Origin: Bretschneidera sinensis
Lineage: Eukaryota; Streptophyta; Magnoliopsida; Brassicales; Akaniaceae
DNA: 64,000 nucleotides
Reading direction: 5' to 3'
NCBI GenBank assembly: GCA_023935145.1
Contig: CM043699.1
Location: 61,024,638-61,088,637, forward strand
Part shown: positions 19,215 through 30,725 of the stretch, piece after piece
Layout of the letters: every line of letters begins with the position of its first letter
Numbering within the stretch: position 1 is the stretch's first letter
Translations under genes and position numbers: made by a program
The notes under the pieces: generated by a model
Database searches by the model: none
Told to the model about the DNA's origin: nothing
The model's input: only the letters and a program-made list of their open reading frames with translations

Positions 19215-20506
19215 CTCCTTATTTAGAAGGAGAGGTTGAACCAAAAACTTACATGGATGCCATGGAATGTAAGGATTCATCAAAGTGGCAGCTAGCTATG
19301 GAGGAAGAAAGGGATTCTTTGAGGAAGAACAACTCTTGGGAATTGGTGCCCAAACTAGAAAAACAGAGAGTTGTGGATTGTAAATAGATTTACAAAATCA
19401 AAGAAGGGAACACTCCAGGGGATGAAGTCCGGTATAAGGCTAGGCTGGTGGCGAAGGGGTTCACACAAAGAGAAGGCATAGATTTCACCGAAATATTCTC
19501 ACCGATTGTGAAATACAAGACGATAAGGATAGTATTGGCTATGGTGGTCCAATTTAATTGGGAGATCGAGAAAATGGATGTGAAGACAGTGTTCTTACAT
19601 GGAGAGCTTGATGAGACCATCTACATGAGGCAACCCGAAGGCTATGAGGAAGAAAGACAGGGAGATTTGGTGTGCCAATTGAAGAAATCTCTTTATGGCC
19701 TGAAGCAATCACCTCGGCAATGGAATAAGAGATTCGATTCCTTTGTAACTAGCTTGTGTTTCATGAGGAGCTACTATGATTCGTGCTTGTACTACAAGGG
19801 GCACAAGGTGGAGAAAATGGTGATTATCCTCATCTATGTCGATGATATGCTGTTGGTTGGGAACAACAGGGAGAGGATAGAAGAATTGAAGTCTCAACTT
19901 AGTTCGAAGTTTGAGATGAAGGATCTTGGCCATGCACAGAAGATCCTTGGGATGAGTATAATGAGGGAAAGGGAGAGAAACAGATTGAAGATTTCTCAGA
20001 CTTCCTACATAGAAAAGATGATATCTAACTTTTCTATGGAAGATAGCAAACCAGTGAAGGTTCCTCTTGCTGGTCATTTCAAGTTCTCTAGCGATCAATG
20101 TCCGAGATCGGATGAGGAGAAGAAGGAAATGGAAAAGGTCCCTTACTCTAGTGTGATTGGATCTGTAATGTTCACCATGGTAGCACTAGACCCGACATTG
20201 CTCATGCAATAAGTGTTTTTGGCAGATTTATGAGTAATCTCGAAAAGGAGCATTGGCTTGGGATGAAATGGTTGCTGAGGTACTTGAAGGGAAGCCCAGA
20301 TGTAGGGCTGGTTTATAAGAATAGGGGTAAGCCCATCTATCTTTAGGGTTATGTGGATTCGGACTATGGAGCAGACCGGGATAAAAGAAGATCGATTACC
20401 TCCTACTTCTTCAACTTAAACGGATGTTGTATAAGTTGGAAGACTCAGTTCAAGCCGGTGGTCGCACTCTCAACAACCGAGGCTGAGTACATAGCGGCAA
20501 CGGAGA
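19215..20506 (+). pseudogene. copia-2: Ty1/copia RT and RNase H fragment
   Basis: Protein sequence begins within a few bases of the Athila LTR end with EVEPKTYMDAMECKDSSKWQ. It runs through WELVPKLEKQRVVDCK, a TAG where Trp is expected, and YKARLVAKGFTQREGIDF to MDVKTVFLHGELDE and the active site ILIYVDDMLLVG near 19830. RNase H follows after a frameshift near 20170, with MKWLLRYLKGSPDVGLV, SDYGADRDKRRSITSYF and TTEAEYIAATE at the end. The family is the same as copia-3 at 24997-28838 but in the opposite orientation. Similarity to copia-3 stops at about 20506, so the tail and the 3' LTR are missing. The upstream half presumably lies left of the Athila element, outside the window. Confidence 0.85.
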
Positions 20507-21023
20507 TAGTGCGTGAAACATAGTTAAAACGCACAGGATCACTTAGACTTGTTGGAGGGCTATGATTGATTGGTCCTCCAGATCTAAAGGTTGAGATTGA
20601 CTTCAAGATTGGATAATTATCAAAAACTAAATATATGATTTTTTATTATCAAAAATTATATTTTGGTTAATTAATAATTTTTCTTAATTATTGGATAAAA
20701 GTTTTAAAAAAAATAGAGTTTGACTAGGAGTTGAAACTCCAAAGTCCTTATCACATTGGAATTATGAATTCAAATGAACAAGAAATCTTAATCTTATTGG
20801 GAATAGGATTAATGGAAGTGTCTAAAATCTATTGGGATTAGGAATCCAATCTAATGATCAAGGAATCTTAAGCTTTTTTGGAATAGGATTAAGAAAAGTT
20901 TCTGAAACCTAATAAGATTAGGAATGCAATATACGAAATAATTTAATTGTATGAGTGGATGAGTATTAGATCTAGACCTTAGAAATTGGTTAAATTCATG
21001 GTATTATTTTTTGTTATTCAATT

Positions 21024-21115
21024 TTAAATAGGTTTTGAATATCTTACCTTATCTTATTTATTTCAATGTAAATTTCTATCTCCCTCCAATGTAATTCTTC
21101 TTAAATTTCGATTAA

Positions 21116-21156
<41 letters not shown>

Positions 21157-21247
21157 TAGGTTTTGAATACCTTACCTTCTCTTATTTATTTCAATGTAAA
21201 TTCCTATCTCCCTCCAATGTAATTCCTCTTGAATTCCAATCAAGGTT

Positions 21248-21316
<69 letters not shown>
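21024..21316. repeat. Tandem duplication ending in (AT)n and (GT)n microsatellites
   Basis: TTAAATAGGTTTTGAATA starts at 21024 and again at 21152. Both copies continue with CTATCTCCCTCCAATGTAAT and end in GTTTAT plus a dinucleotide run. The run is (AT)n at 21121-21152 in copy 1 and (GT)n at 21250-21302 in copy 2, followed by GTAT repeats. Confidence 0.9.
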
Positions 21317-21592
21317 ATATTTGATGTATGTGAAGTTACTTAGAGTTAGGTACGATTTTATTGAGGCAAATTAGGAAGTAAGTATAGAAGCTTGGGGACC
21401 CATCTGAAGATTAAAGACCCATGAGTGATTGAGATATATTCATAAAAGAACTACATAGGGTTTGACCAAGTGATTTACTCTATTGACTAATGTAAATCAC
21501 ACTTAGAAAGTCCACAGTTATCCACTTAGGTTGAAATATATATGCATGAGATGAATGTATGTTATACAAGTAGTTAGATTATATGCTTGTTA

Positions 21593-21597
21593 TATGT
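21593..21597. other. Target-site duplication, left copy (LARD)
   Basis: TATGT precedes the LTR start TGTAACGACCC and is repeated at 38779-38783. Confidence 0.9.
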
Positions 21598-22297
21598 TGT
21601 AACGACCCATCCAAAATGGGCCCTACTGGGAACGGTTCCATTACATTTCAGCATTGAGCACATTGACTCGTGATGTAGCAAGGAAAAACATACAATCATC
21701 AAAATTCTTTTTGAAACAATTTAGGTCTATACATACCTATAACCATAATACAAGTAAAATTTTCAATACAAAACGTTAACTCTTAAGATCTTACAAAGAG
21801 AGACAAAGAAGAGGGGAGACTTTCTTGATTTACCCATAAAGTACACTTTTACAAAACTATACTAGGACATGAGTTTAAACTTCCAAAGAGACCTAAGAGG
21901 TGAGGATGCTATAAACGAGGACCTTACTAAGGTCTTCTTTCAACTCCGATTATAATTCTTCTGGTACTTTCCTGAAATGTTAGTAAAAATAAAATAGTAA
22001 CCTAAAAAACTCAGCGAGTAAACAACTTACTAGAAGTAATCGCTTGAAAAGAAAATTCATAAATTTCCAATTTTACTATATAGTTCATTAAATAGTTGTA
22101 ACTATAGTACAACTTTTATATATAAACTATTGATTTATTTTTCTTATTTCTTATCACAACAGGAACTAATCATCATTTTAAACAATACTAGTATTCTTAA
22201 TTTATAAAATTTTCATAAACCAAATCACATCCACACATAATAGATCAACCACTTATGACCAATAGTTATCTCTTTATCTTTCAAATTACCACGTGTG

Positions 22298-22440
22298 CCC
22301 CTCATGGGCCAAGTACCAAACATGCTCCTAATGGGCCAATCACAACATGCCCCTCATAGGCCAATCATCACAATGCATCCATGAAATGCAATGCAATAAA
22401 ATGCAATAAACTACACAATCATATCATTGCCCCTCATTGG
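22298..22440. repeat. GCCCCTCATGGGCCAA repeats in LARD LTR
   Basis: Four degenerate copies occur, for example GCCCCTCATGGGCCAAGT, GCTCCTAATGGGCCAATC and GCCCCTCATAGGCCAATC. The right LTR has equivalents at 36678-36840. The units are partly self-complementary through GGGCC and GGCCC-like ends. Confidence 0.75.
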
Positions 22441-23436
22441 GCTAATCTCATCATTACGGTGACGTCTCCCCGCCGTACGTTTCATAATCGAATCATCATA
22501 ATCATCAAATCTTCGGAACACCCCTTGATCTGGGTAGGGTCTTACTCGTCCAATATTTGTTCAATACCCTTACACCCCTTATTGGAAAGGACCTATTAGC
22601 ACACCCATTACTCTCCCCCTTATAAAACGTTAGATAATATAAATAAATCATGAGAAATGAATTTCATAATGCAATGATTTTGCAATCCAATCAACCATTA
22701 ACCAATCACACCATTAAATTCATAACAATCTAACAATCATCTTTCACTTTAACTATACATATCACAATACTCACCCAAAGGTAAACATATCAAGGTTTAA
22801 TCACAATTATTTTCTTATAAACTCATTTCTACAATTTTATGTCCTTTGTAATCTTGTAATCATTTAGTAAGTCATTCCTTTTACCAAATTTCCTCTAAGT
22901 ACATTATAATGTAACTATACTTATTTTTATACCTCCGCATTCTTACATATATAAATGTAACCCTCAAATTATTATTATAATTCTATTCTCATTCATATTC
23001 ATATACATTTTAACCTTTTAATTTCATTCATTAGTTCTTCCCCCTTCCTAGGAGTAAGGTGAAACTCACCTCCTTACGAGTTCCACAAAATCCCAAACTA
23101 CTAACTTTGTCTTTTAGCGATATCCACCACTTGTACCTAGGAGTGAAACAAAATCTAACTCCCATTAATATAACTCAATAACAAAATACTAGGAACCTCA
23201 AGTTATTTACATACTTTAATCTTCACACGAAACCAAAATCAAAGAAATCGTGGCTTTAAGCCCTTTTTCAAATCATTTATTTTGAACCTCAAAACACTTT
23301 AATTTTTATGAATACTAACACTTTTAAAGGTTTTTTAAATTATAATTCAAATGTATATAAACATTAAAAATCACTTTAGGAAGGTTTTACACTAAAAAAC
23401 TAAAGAAAAAGTCAAATTTTCAAAAATCAGCATGAT

Positions 23437-23590
23437 CCAGTCGACTAGGTACCTGATCCAATCGATTGGGAAAACTTCTAGAAGCTTCTGCCACTATAGT
23501 ACCAATCTATTAAGTCCTTTAGAAACAACACAAAAACTTCACCCAATCAAATGGTCTCCCAACCCAGTCAACTAGATCACCTAATCCCAG
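23437..23590. repeat. Degenerate CCAGTCGACTGG-like units in LARD LTR
   Basis: CCAGTCGACTAG (23437), CCAATCGATTGG (about 23458), CCAATCTATTAA, CCAATCAAATGG and CCAGTCAACTAG follow one another. The right LTR has matching units at 37886-38015, including CCAGTCGACTGA and GCAGTCGACTAG, so both copies descend from one array. Confidence 0.8.
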
Positions 23591-23906
23591 CAAAAATCAC
23601 TCTGAAAATTCATCTTGTTCCCCAAATTTCTTCTTGATTTCAAAATATTTTTTAAAATCTTTAAAGATATAAGTTCCTAAGGATTTAAAGTCAAAAACTT
23701 TACATTACCCAAGAGAAAAGGTTGAGCTCAAAATGCTCAAATTGACCAACTTTGCATAAAACCCATTTTTTTAGACAAAGCATTTTTTTTCAAACTTTGT
23801 CCTCAAGAATTTCTTTAAATCACACTTCAAATGATCAAATATTTGGCTTAACAATCAAACTTGATAACAAGAAAGAAAGAAGAATGAGAACTTTACCTTG
23901 CTTTTG

Positions 23907-23911
23907 CCAAA
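23907..23911. other. Target-site duplication, left copy (copia-3)
   Basis: CCAAA precedes TGTTGGAAATC and is repeated at 31703-31707. The uninterrupted LARD LTR reads across this point at about 38340. Confidence 0.92.
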
Positions 23912-24386
23912 TGTTGGAAATCATCTTGACAAGATGCCCAAGTGGTGATCTTCCAAACACCCAAGTCTAGAATGACTTGTAAAGATTTGGAATCGAAAAC
24001 AGGAACAGAAATCAAAGAAAGAAAGAAGACAAGCGATTTGTTATCGAGGTTCGGCAATGTGCCTACGTCCCGTGAGATCCTCTTAACTCTCTGCACTAAA
24101 ACAATGGTTCTTTACAATTACAGCAACCCTCTCCAAGAAACCTCAAGTTCTTGAAGAAACCAAGAAGAGAAGAAAGAAGATGATAAGAACTATTACAATG
24201 CTCTCTATCTATAATACTCTCTCTTCTTTACAACCAGCCTCTCTACAATGAGTACCTATTGTGTTTTGTGTCTTTGCACTCTCACAGAATTCTCTCTTAT
24301 ATTGTGTCTTGTCACTCTTTACAATTGATCTCAAATTATGTCACAATGTTGTTTCATATTCATGTTGATAATGAAGCTAGGTGACC

Positions 24387-24396
24387 CTTTATATAG
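24387..24396 (-). promoter_or_regulatory. TATA-like box of copia-3 LTR
   Basis: CTATATAAAG on the - strand is conserved in the other LTR at 31201-31210. It lies downstream of the GC-rich repeats in transcription direction. Confidence 0.6.
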
Positions 24397-24574
24397 TGCA
24401 CCAACTTCTTGTCTAATCTTGAGTGTCATTCTCCACCCTTAGATCTTGTGACCACTCAATCATGGCCCTCAATCAATCCTAAATGGTGCTGTGCATTTTA
24501 ACCTTTCATCTAAGCACCTAACAAGAGGCTTAACTAAGTTGTATGTGTGTGCCTCAGTGTGCCTAGCGCCAAGG

Positions 24575-24745
24575 CACTGAACAGGGGGCGGTGCAGCGCT
24601 AAGCAAAGCCCCTTTTTACCTCCTTATTGGGTGATGCGGCACTGGTGAGGGAGAGGTGCGACACTGCCCTCTACCAAAACTTCCTCCTTACTAGGTAGTG
24701 TGGCGCTGGTGAGGGAGAGGTGTGGCGCACACTAATGCTATCCCT
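24575..24745. repeat. GC-rich 64-bp tandem repeats in copia-3 LTR
   Basis: Two units starting CCTCCTTA (24619 and 24683) each contain GGGAGAGGTG and CpG-rich GCGGCAC/GGCGC words, preceded by GGGGGCGGTGCAGCGC. The same block occurs in the other LTR at about 31395-31550. It stands out as the most GC-rich stretch in its neighbourhood. Confidence 0.8.
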
Positions 24746-24916
24746 CTCACAACTGTGAGCACTCTTTTGGCTTGATGAATAGAGGTGTGCACACACACCC
24801 AAAGTGATGCACACACATGTGTGCACTCCTTTAACATGCTAAAATTTATTCTTCCAACCTTGGTTTAAACTTTAGCCATGTTTGAACCATGCTTAAACCT
24901 TAGACAAATACCAACA

Positions 24917-24935
24917 ATCTCTACCTTTATCTAAG
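24917..24935 (-). other. copia-3 polypurine tract
   Basis: On the - strand GATAAAGGTAGAGAT directly precedes the LTR start TGTTGGTATT. Confidence 0.75.
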
Positions 24936-24996
24936 CGTTTAAACCCAAACCATTGTGCAGATAGCTTCAGGATCCAAACTCGTCTTGAGTCACCAA

Positions 24997-26530
24997 TTAA
25001 CTGAATCCAATCCTAAGTAGTCCAAGGCAATGATTAAACTTACTTAGAGGTAGGACTTTAGTACCTAAATCCGCAAGATTTTCTTCCGTGGTTACCTTGT
25101 CTAAATGGATGCATCCTTTCGTAACATTTTCCCAAATGAAATGATACCGAACATCCATATGCTTTGTTCTCTCATGGAACACCAGATTCTTACACAAGTG
25201 CAATGCACTTTGACTATCCAAAAACACCACAACCAGCTCCTCCGGTACCTTAACTTTTCCAGCAACCCTTTGCACCACATAGCCTTCTTAATTGCCTCCG
25301 TAGCCGCTATGTATATAGCCTCGGTTGTTAAGAATGCTACCACCGGCTGTAACTGAGCCTTCCAACTTACACAACATCCGTTTAAGTTAAAGAAGTAGGA
25401 GGTAATTGATCTCCTTTTATCCTGGTATGCTCCATAGTTTGAATCCACAAAACTCTCAAGATAGATGGACTTACTCCTCTTCTCATAAACCAGCCCTACT
25501 TATGGGCTTCCCTTTAAGTACCTCAGCAACCACTTCATCCCAAGCCAATACTCCTTTCCAGGATTACTCATAAACCTACTGAGGACACTCATTGCATGAG
25601 CAATGTCAAGTCTAGTGCTTACCATGGTGAACATAGCAGAACCAACTGCACTAGAGTAAGGGACTTTTTCCATTTCCTTTTTCTCCGCCTCCGATCTCGA
25701 ACATTGATCGCTGGAGAACTTGAAATGACCAGCAAGGGGAACCTTCACTGGTTTGCTATCTTTCATAGAGAATTTAGATATCATCTTCTCTATGTAGGAA
25801 GTTTAAGAGATCTTCAATATGTTTCTCTTCCTTTCTCGGATGATATACATCCCAAGGATCTACTGTGCATGGCCAAGATCCTTCATCTCAAACTCCTCAC
25901 TGAGTTGAGCCTTCAATTTCCTTATCCTCTCCATACTGCTCCCAACCAGCAACATGTCATCAACATAGATAAGGATGATCACCACTTCCTCAAACTTCTG
26001 CCCTTTATAGTACAAGCACGAATCATAGTAGCTCCTCATGAAACCCAAGCTGATTACAAAGGAATCAATCCTCTTATTCCATTGCCGAGGTGATTACTTT
26101 AGGCCATAGAGAGATTTCTTCAATTTGCACACCAACTCTCCCTGCCTTCCTTCCTCATAGCCTTCGGGTTGCCTCATGAAAATGGTCTCATCGAGCTCTC
26201 TATGTAAGAACACTGTCTTCACATCCATTTTCTCGATTTCCCAATCAAATTAGACCACCAATGCTAACACTATCCATATCGTCTTGTACTTCACAACCGG
26301 TGAGAAGATTTCAGTGAAATCTATGCCTTCTTTTTGTGTGAACCTCTTCGCCACCAGCCTAGCTTTATACCGGACTTCATCCCCTGCAGTATTCCCTTCC
26401 TTGATCTTATAGATCCATCTACAATCCATAACTCTCTGTTTTTCTGGTTTAGGCACCAACTTCCAAGAGTTGTTCTTCATCAAAGAATCCATTTCTTCCT
26501 CCATAGCCAGCTGCCACTTTGACAAATCCT
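24997..26530 (-). pseudogene. copia-3 reverse transcriptase and RNase H
   Basis: RT runs from about 26530 with WQLAMEEEMDSLMKNNSW, YKARLVAKRFTQKEGIDF, MDVKTVFLHRELDE and the active site ILIYVDDMLLVG near 25945. RNase H follows with SVLSRFMSNPGKEYWLGM, LLRYLKGSP, a frame break, SQSALHLCKNLVFHERTKH and ENLADLGTKVLPLSKF, ending at a stop near 24997. Stops occur at about 26249, 26092, 25859, 25806 and 25500, several at Gln or Trp positions of the family. The last RNase H part is in another frame from 25278. YVDD is intact. Confidence 0.88.
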
Positions 26531-27755
26531 TACACTCCATGTAATCCGTGTAAGTTTCTGGTTTAACCTCTATTTCTATCCAAGGAGCTGCTACATTAGC
26601 ATCCACAAACCCATATCTCAAAGGTGATCTCACTACCCTCCTTTCTCGGTCCCTTGTGAGCTGGTAGTCATTATGACTTGCTGCATCAACCTCTTCTTGT
26701 TCAACCTCTTCTTGAGTTTCTTGAGCATGGCCTTCATCAATGGGCTCTACCTGGTCTGAACACTCTTGCTTTCCTTGCTCTACCTGAACTGAACTCTCCT
26801 TGATGCGATGCTCCACAAATTCCAAACTGGTTTGCTCACTAGCCTCTACAGAGTTAGTTTTCTCTAAGTAGGGAAATAACAATTCATTAAAAATAACATC
26901 CCTACTTATAATCAGTTTTATGCCCTTCTTTTTTAAGGACCACAATCTATATCCCTTAACCCCATCACCATATCCTAGAAATACACATTTTCTAGACCTT
27001 GGGCTAAGTTTATCCTCCTTTTGATGTACATATGCAGCACACCCAAAAGTCCTAAGGTTGCTTAATTCAGGGGGTTTTCCACTCCACATCTCCATAGGAG
27101 TCTTGAGCTCTAAAGCTCTAGAGGGTGATCTATTTACCAAGTATGCAACTATAGCCACAGCTTCTCCCCACAAATATTTTGGTAAACCGGATCCTATTAA
27201 CATGCACCTAACCTTTTCAATAAGGGTTCTATTCATCCTCTCAGCAACTCCATTTTGCTAAGATGTTTTTACAACTGTTCTATGCCTTAGAATGCCATTT
27301 AATTCATAGAATTTATCAAAATCCTTACTGCAAAATTCTAAGCCATTATCGGTTCGTAAAGCCTTAACTACCCTACCCGTTTGAGTTTTTAGCAACTTTT
27401 TCCACACAACAAATTTATTCAAGGCATCTGATTTATTTCTAAGTAAATAAACCCACACTCTTCTTGAATAATCATCAATTAAAGACAGAAAGTAAAAGTT
27501 ACCTCCCTATGTTGGTGTTCTTGCTGGTCCCTAAAGGTCCGAATGAATGTAGTCAAGAATCCCCTTAGACTTGTGCACTCCGGTGTTGAAGCTGACCCGG
27601 TGTTGCTTCCCAAGAATGCAACTCTCACAGAAATCTAGTTTTTCTACTTTGTCTCCTCCAAGTAGACCATCCTTGCTAAGAACTTGCAGGCCCTTTTTGC
27701 TCATATGTCCCAAGCGAGTGTGCCAAAGGGTTGCTTTATCCATTTCAGCCATCAA
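26531..27755 (-). pseudogene. copia-3 GAG-pre-integrase and integrase
   Basis: From 27755 the - strand gives LWHTRLGHMSKKGLQVLS and CESCILGKQHRVSF, the GAG-pre-integrase zinc finger. The integrase core begins with Asp in YIHSDL, then a stop. It continues with Asp in LRTDNGLEFCSKDF, a stop, and the Glu motif NGVAERMNRTLIEKV at 27236. The C-terminal part has LWGEAVAIVAYLVNRSPS, LRTFGCAAYVHQ and FLGYGDGVKGYRLW, then a Glu/Gln-rich linker. The three acidic residues remain. At least two in-frame stops and one gap break the ORF. Confidence 0.87.
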
Positions 27756-28838
27756 ACTTACTGCTTGATCATTGATTTATGTCTCTCCGATCATCTCATA
27801 GAGTCCATTGTTTCTTGCTGCCTTGATCACTACCAAAGATCCCTTGGCCACCTTGATCTTTCCTCCCTCTACTTTGCATGTATACCCCATGGAATCCAGT
27901 TGCCCTAATGAGATCAAATTTCTCTTCAAATCTGGAAGATACCTCACATTTCGCAGTAGCCTTGTAACTCCATCAAACATCCTCAATTGGATGTCTCCAA
28001 TCCCCCTCACTTGGTAAGAATTGTCATTCCCCAAGAAGACCCTTCCATCATTGATCTCCTTGAAATTCTTGAACCATTCTTTGTGAGGGCACATGTGATA
28101 AGTGCACCTGGAATCCAGAATCCACTTCTTGCTGCCTTGCCTCCTGCTCATATTTGAGCACACAACAAGAACATCATCTTGTTGTTCTCCTTTGGAAACT
28201 GAAGCCTCTCCATTGTTGGTATGGCTTCTCCTCTCATGCCACATCTTCTTCTTGCAATCTTTTCTGAAATGGCCCTCTTTGTTGCAGTAGAAGCACCTCT
28301 TTCCAAATCTTGATTTGGAATGTGCTCTCCCATGGCTTTGCCCTCTACCTCTTGATTTCTCCTGGTAATTGCCATGGTTGTTACTGTCATTCTGAGTTGC
28401 TGGCTTTCCTCTTACGAGTAGCCCATCTTCACTTGATGTCTCCTTCATCTTGGCTTTGAAGTCATATGCCCTTATAGCATTAATCACAATCTCCTTGGTT
28501 AAAGTATCCCTTCCATACTCAATAGCATTAATCAAATTATCAAAGCAATCAAGAAGAGAGTTTAACAAAATAACAGCCAATTGTTCATCCGGGAATTTAA
28601 TACTACAACTAGCCAAATCTTGAACTAGTTTGTTAAAGACATCAAGATTATTTTGCAACTCTTTATTAGGATCCATTTTAAAAGTAAAGATTCTCTTAAG
28701 AAGATAAATCTTGTTAGGGAGAGTTTTGGTAAGAAACAACTCATCTAGTTTCTTCCATATAACAGCAGGATCTTCCGAGTCTCCGCACTCCCTTGTGACA
28801 CTATCTGGCATGTGCAAGAAGATGGTGCTGTAAGACAT
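27756..28838 (-). pseudogene. gag: copia-3 gag (main part) and protease
   Basis: An open frame from 28838 to 27777 joins gag and protease. It reads YSTIFLHMPDSVTREC, DELFLTKTLPNKIYLLKRIF, and then the knuckle CFYCNKEGHFRKDC near 28290. The protease site follows as WILDSRCTYHMCP. Family members have DSG, so the Gly is replaced by Arg (codon on the + strand at 28107-28109), consistent with one G-to-A change; protease activity is unlikely. VRGIGDIQLRMFDG and LRNVRYLPDLKRNLISLGQL complete the protease region. The N-terminal gag piece lies beyond the solo LTR at 30348-30521. Confidence 0.88.
28834..28838. other. Target-site duplication, left copy (solo LTR in copia-3 gag)
   Basis: GACAT precedes TGATTACGCCC. 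The right copy at 30348-30352 reads GCCAT, one mismatch. Removing the insert with one copy restores a continuous Gag reading across Lys-Lys-Met-Ala-Tyr-Ser. Confidence 0.8.
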
Positions 28839-30347
28839 TGATTACGCCCAAAGTATAACGCGGTTATTTTAGTATAGCTTTGGGGTGTCGATTCCACAGG
28901 GAAACAAGTTAATTACAAAAGAAGGTGTAAACTTTAACGCAAACGATAAAAGATTGATTGAAAGAATCTGAATTGTGTGAAAATTGTGTAAATGATTGAT
29001 GGATAATGTAATAAAGAAACAACAAGGTTCCAGAAATCCTCCCTAGGTTCGTTTCCCTAATCCTAACTTGATTCAGTTGTTTTTATCTCTATTGCAAGTT
29101 TCACATCCCAAACAGGCAATCGGCAAATATTCAATTAAAGCACATGTATAAATCCTAATGTAATTGTTATGAAATCTTCTTTACTTTTAAGCGCACATGA
29201 CCTAACTTATAAATTATCAAGAGACGACGATACATCTAAATGACAATACCGCAGCAATGGACAAATCTATAAAAGAGATCTACCGGACTCAATCACACCC
29301 AAACAGATACACATAAGAAGAGCATGACTAGACTTATATGGAAAAAAAGCATGCAATCACCGGGCTAATAAAAATCTACTAATTAAATTAAAGAATAAAA
29401 CATAACGATATTTAACGAAAATAATAGCAAACTACAAGTGAATCAAATAATAGAAAATAAGAACAACTACACCTAGGGATTCATCCATTCGCCTTGCTTG
29501 GAGACTAGCTGGCCATGGAGCTCATGCTTCCTTGAGTTGCCTCTGGCCTCTCAACGATCATCTCCTCATTGATAGCGAAAGCTTCGATGATTCCTCAGCT
29601 TACCCTCCAAAATTATACTTCGGATTCATCCTAAAGGCCCTCTGGATTACTTCTAAAGGCCCTCTGGATTCACTCTCTGATGATTTCAGATGAGCTCCGA
29701 TTGATTTCCAAAGCTAAAGTGGAGTGGGTCTTATATAGGCAAATACTAAGAGTGCATTGTGTTTTCCATCCGATGTGGGATGTGAGATATAGAAATATGT
29801 TTTCCAACTGATGTGGGATGTGGGATTTAAGCCCAAAATCACGCTAAAATCCCGCACAGCCCGCACAGCCTGACCTTCGTCTACTAAAACTGCCATAACT
29901 TTCTCTAGAAAAATCCGTTTGACGAACTGTAAAATTCTCCAGAAAATAGACTTCCGGACCTTTCTAAGAATATATGGCTCATCTCCTGGTTCTTCTTATA
30001 TCAATACAGTTTAATTTTCAAAGATGATTGATCTGTACGGGCAATTCTGGCAATTTAGTGAAACTCATTTCCAGTGTGGGCAGCAGCTGTTGCTCTTTTA
30101 AGCCCTCCATCTTGTCCTTTCGGAAGCATTCCTTCACTCCAGTATGCCTCGAGTCTTTGTGCTTCAAGCAATGATAACTTTTCCTCCTCTTTTGAGCTTA
30201 AAGTACCTGAAAATGCACCGAAATAGATCAATTATCCAAGAATGATACTTTAGAGTTGTTAACGTATAAATGTGCAATTAAAACCTAGATCAACCCTAAA
30301 ATGCTAACAATTAAGTACTGATAAAATGAATTTTATGACTCTCATCA
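28839..30347 (-). mobile_element. Solo LTR (about 1.5 kb) inside copia-3 gag
   Basis: The block starts TGATTACGCCC and ends CTCTCATCA on the + strand, giving TGAT...ATCA ends, and is flanked by 5-bp near-identical TSDs. It has no long ORF. On the - strand it carries a TATA-like CTATATAAG near 29731-29739 and short tandem repeats such as CTAAAGGCCCTCTGGATT (two copies, 29631-29672). It has no partner LTR in the window. The right side in transcription order ends in a gypsy-like GGAATCGACACCCC motif. Solo LTRs arise by recombination between the two LTRs of an element. Confidence 0.82.
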
Positions 30348-30521
30348 GCCATCTTCTTCATCTCAATCCACTGGTCCTCCGTGATACTTGCTGGAAAAGT
30401 ATCATCTTCTCCAATAGCCAAGTCCACTTTCTGTTGCATAAGAACAGCCTTGATCTTTCGCTTCCATAGGGAAAAATATCCCTTTTCCAACAAAATTCTC
30501 AACAATGAAATTTGAAGCCAT
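30348..30521 (-). pseudogene. gag: copia-3 gag, N-terminal piece
   Basis: ATG at 30521 gives MASNFIVENF. After a one-base frame change LWKRKIKAVLMQQKVDLAIG and ITEDQWIEMKKMA follow. The reading ends at the solo LTR and resumes at 28838. The start lies about 200 bp from the 5' LTR. Confidence 0.85.
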
Positions 30522-30712
30522 CTTTGCGGACAAGATCCCAGATTTATGCAATACCCACAAATGCTTTCTTCTAAACCTCAAGAACACGATCGAAGATGGA
30601 TCTTAACACTGTTCTTGAATCACCCTCAAGAACACGATCTGATCTTGATCTTTGATTCTTTGAGTCTTGACTCCATTACCTTCTTGTTCTTGCTCCAATA
30701 CCCTCTAATCAA

Positions 30713-30724
30713 GCTCTGATACCA
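30713..30724 (-). other. copia-3 primer-binding site
   Basis: TGGTATCAGAGC on the - strand lies one base from the 5' LTR inner edge and matches the initiator methionine tRNA end. Confidence 0.9.
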
Positions 30725-30725
30725 C

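Larger units (their letters stand above)
20507..21597. other. Non-coding interval with tandem duplication and microsatellites
   Basis: There is no ORF of interest. The interval is AT-rich, with an imperfect 128-bp tandem duplication (21024-21310) carrying an AT run and a GT run, and ordinary non-coding sequence up to the LARD insertion site. The origin is not recognised. It may be residual LTR or intergenic DNA. Confidence 0.6.
21598..23911 (-). repeat. LARD 3' LTR, first part
   Basis: The sequence from TGTAACGACCCATCC to the copia-3 insertion aligns with 35982-38330. It holds four GCCCCTCATGGGCCAA-like units (22298-22440), a short ATT run near 22967, and degenerate CCAGTCGACTGG relatives at 23437-23590. 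It continues at 31708. Confidence 0.88.
23912..24916 (-). repeat. copia-3 3' LTR
   Basis: It runs from TGTTGGAAATC to AAATACCAACA on the + strand. It includes a TATA-like CTATATAAAG on the - strand (24387-24396) and a GC-rich repeat block (24575-24745). It pairs with 30726-31702. A 28-bp segment near 24800-24835 is absent from the other LTR. Confidence 0.92.

Noticed and set aside
20507..21597. 3' LTR of copia-2
   Set aside because: It shows no match to the LTR of the related copia-3 and no purine tract or TG start at the junction.
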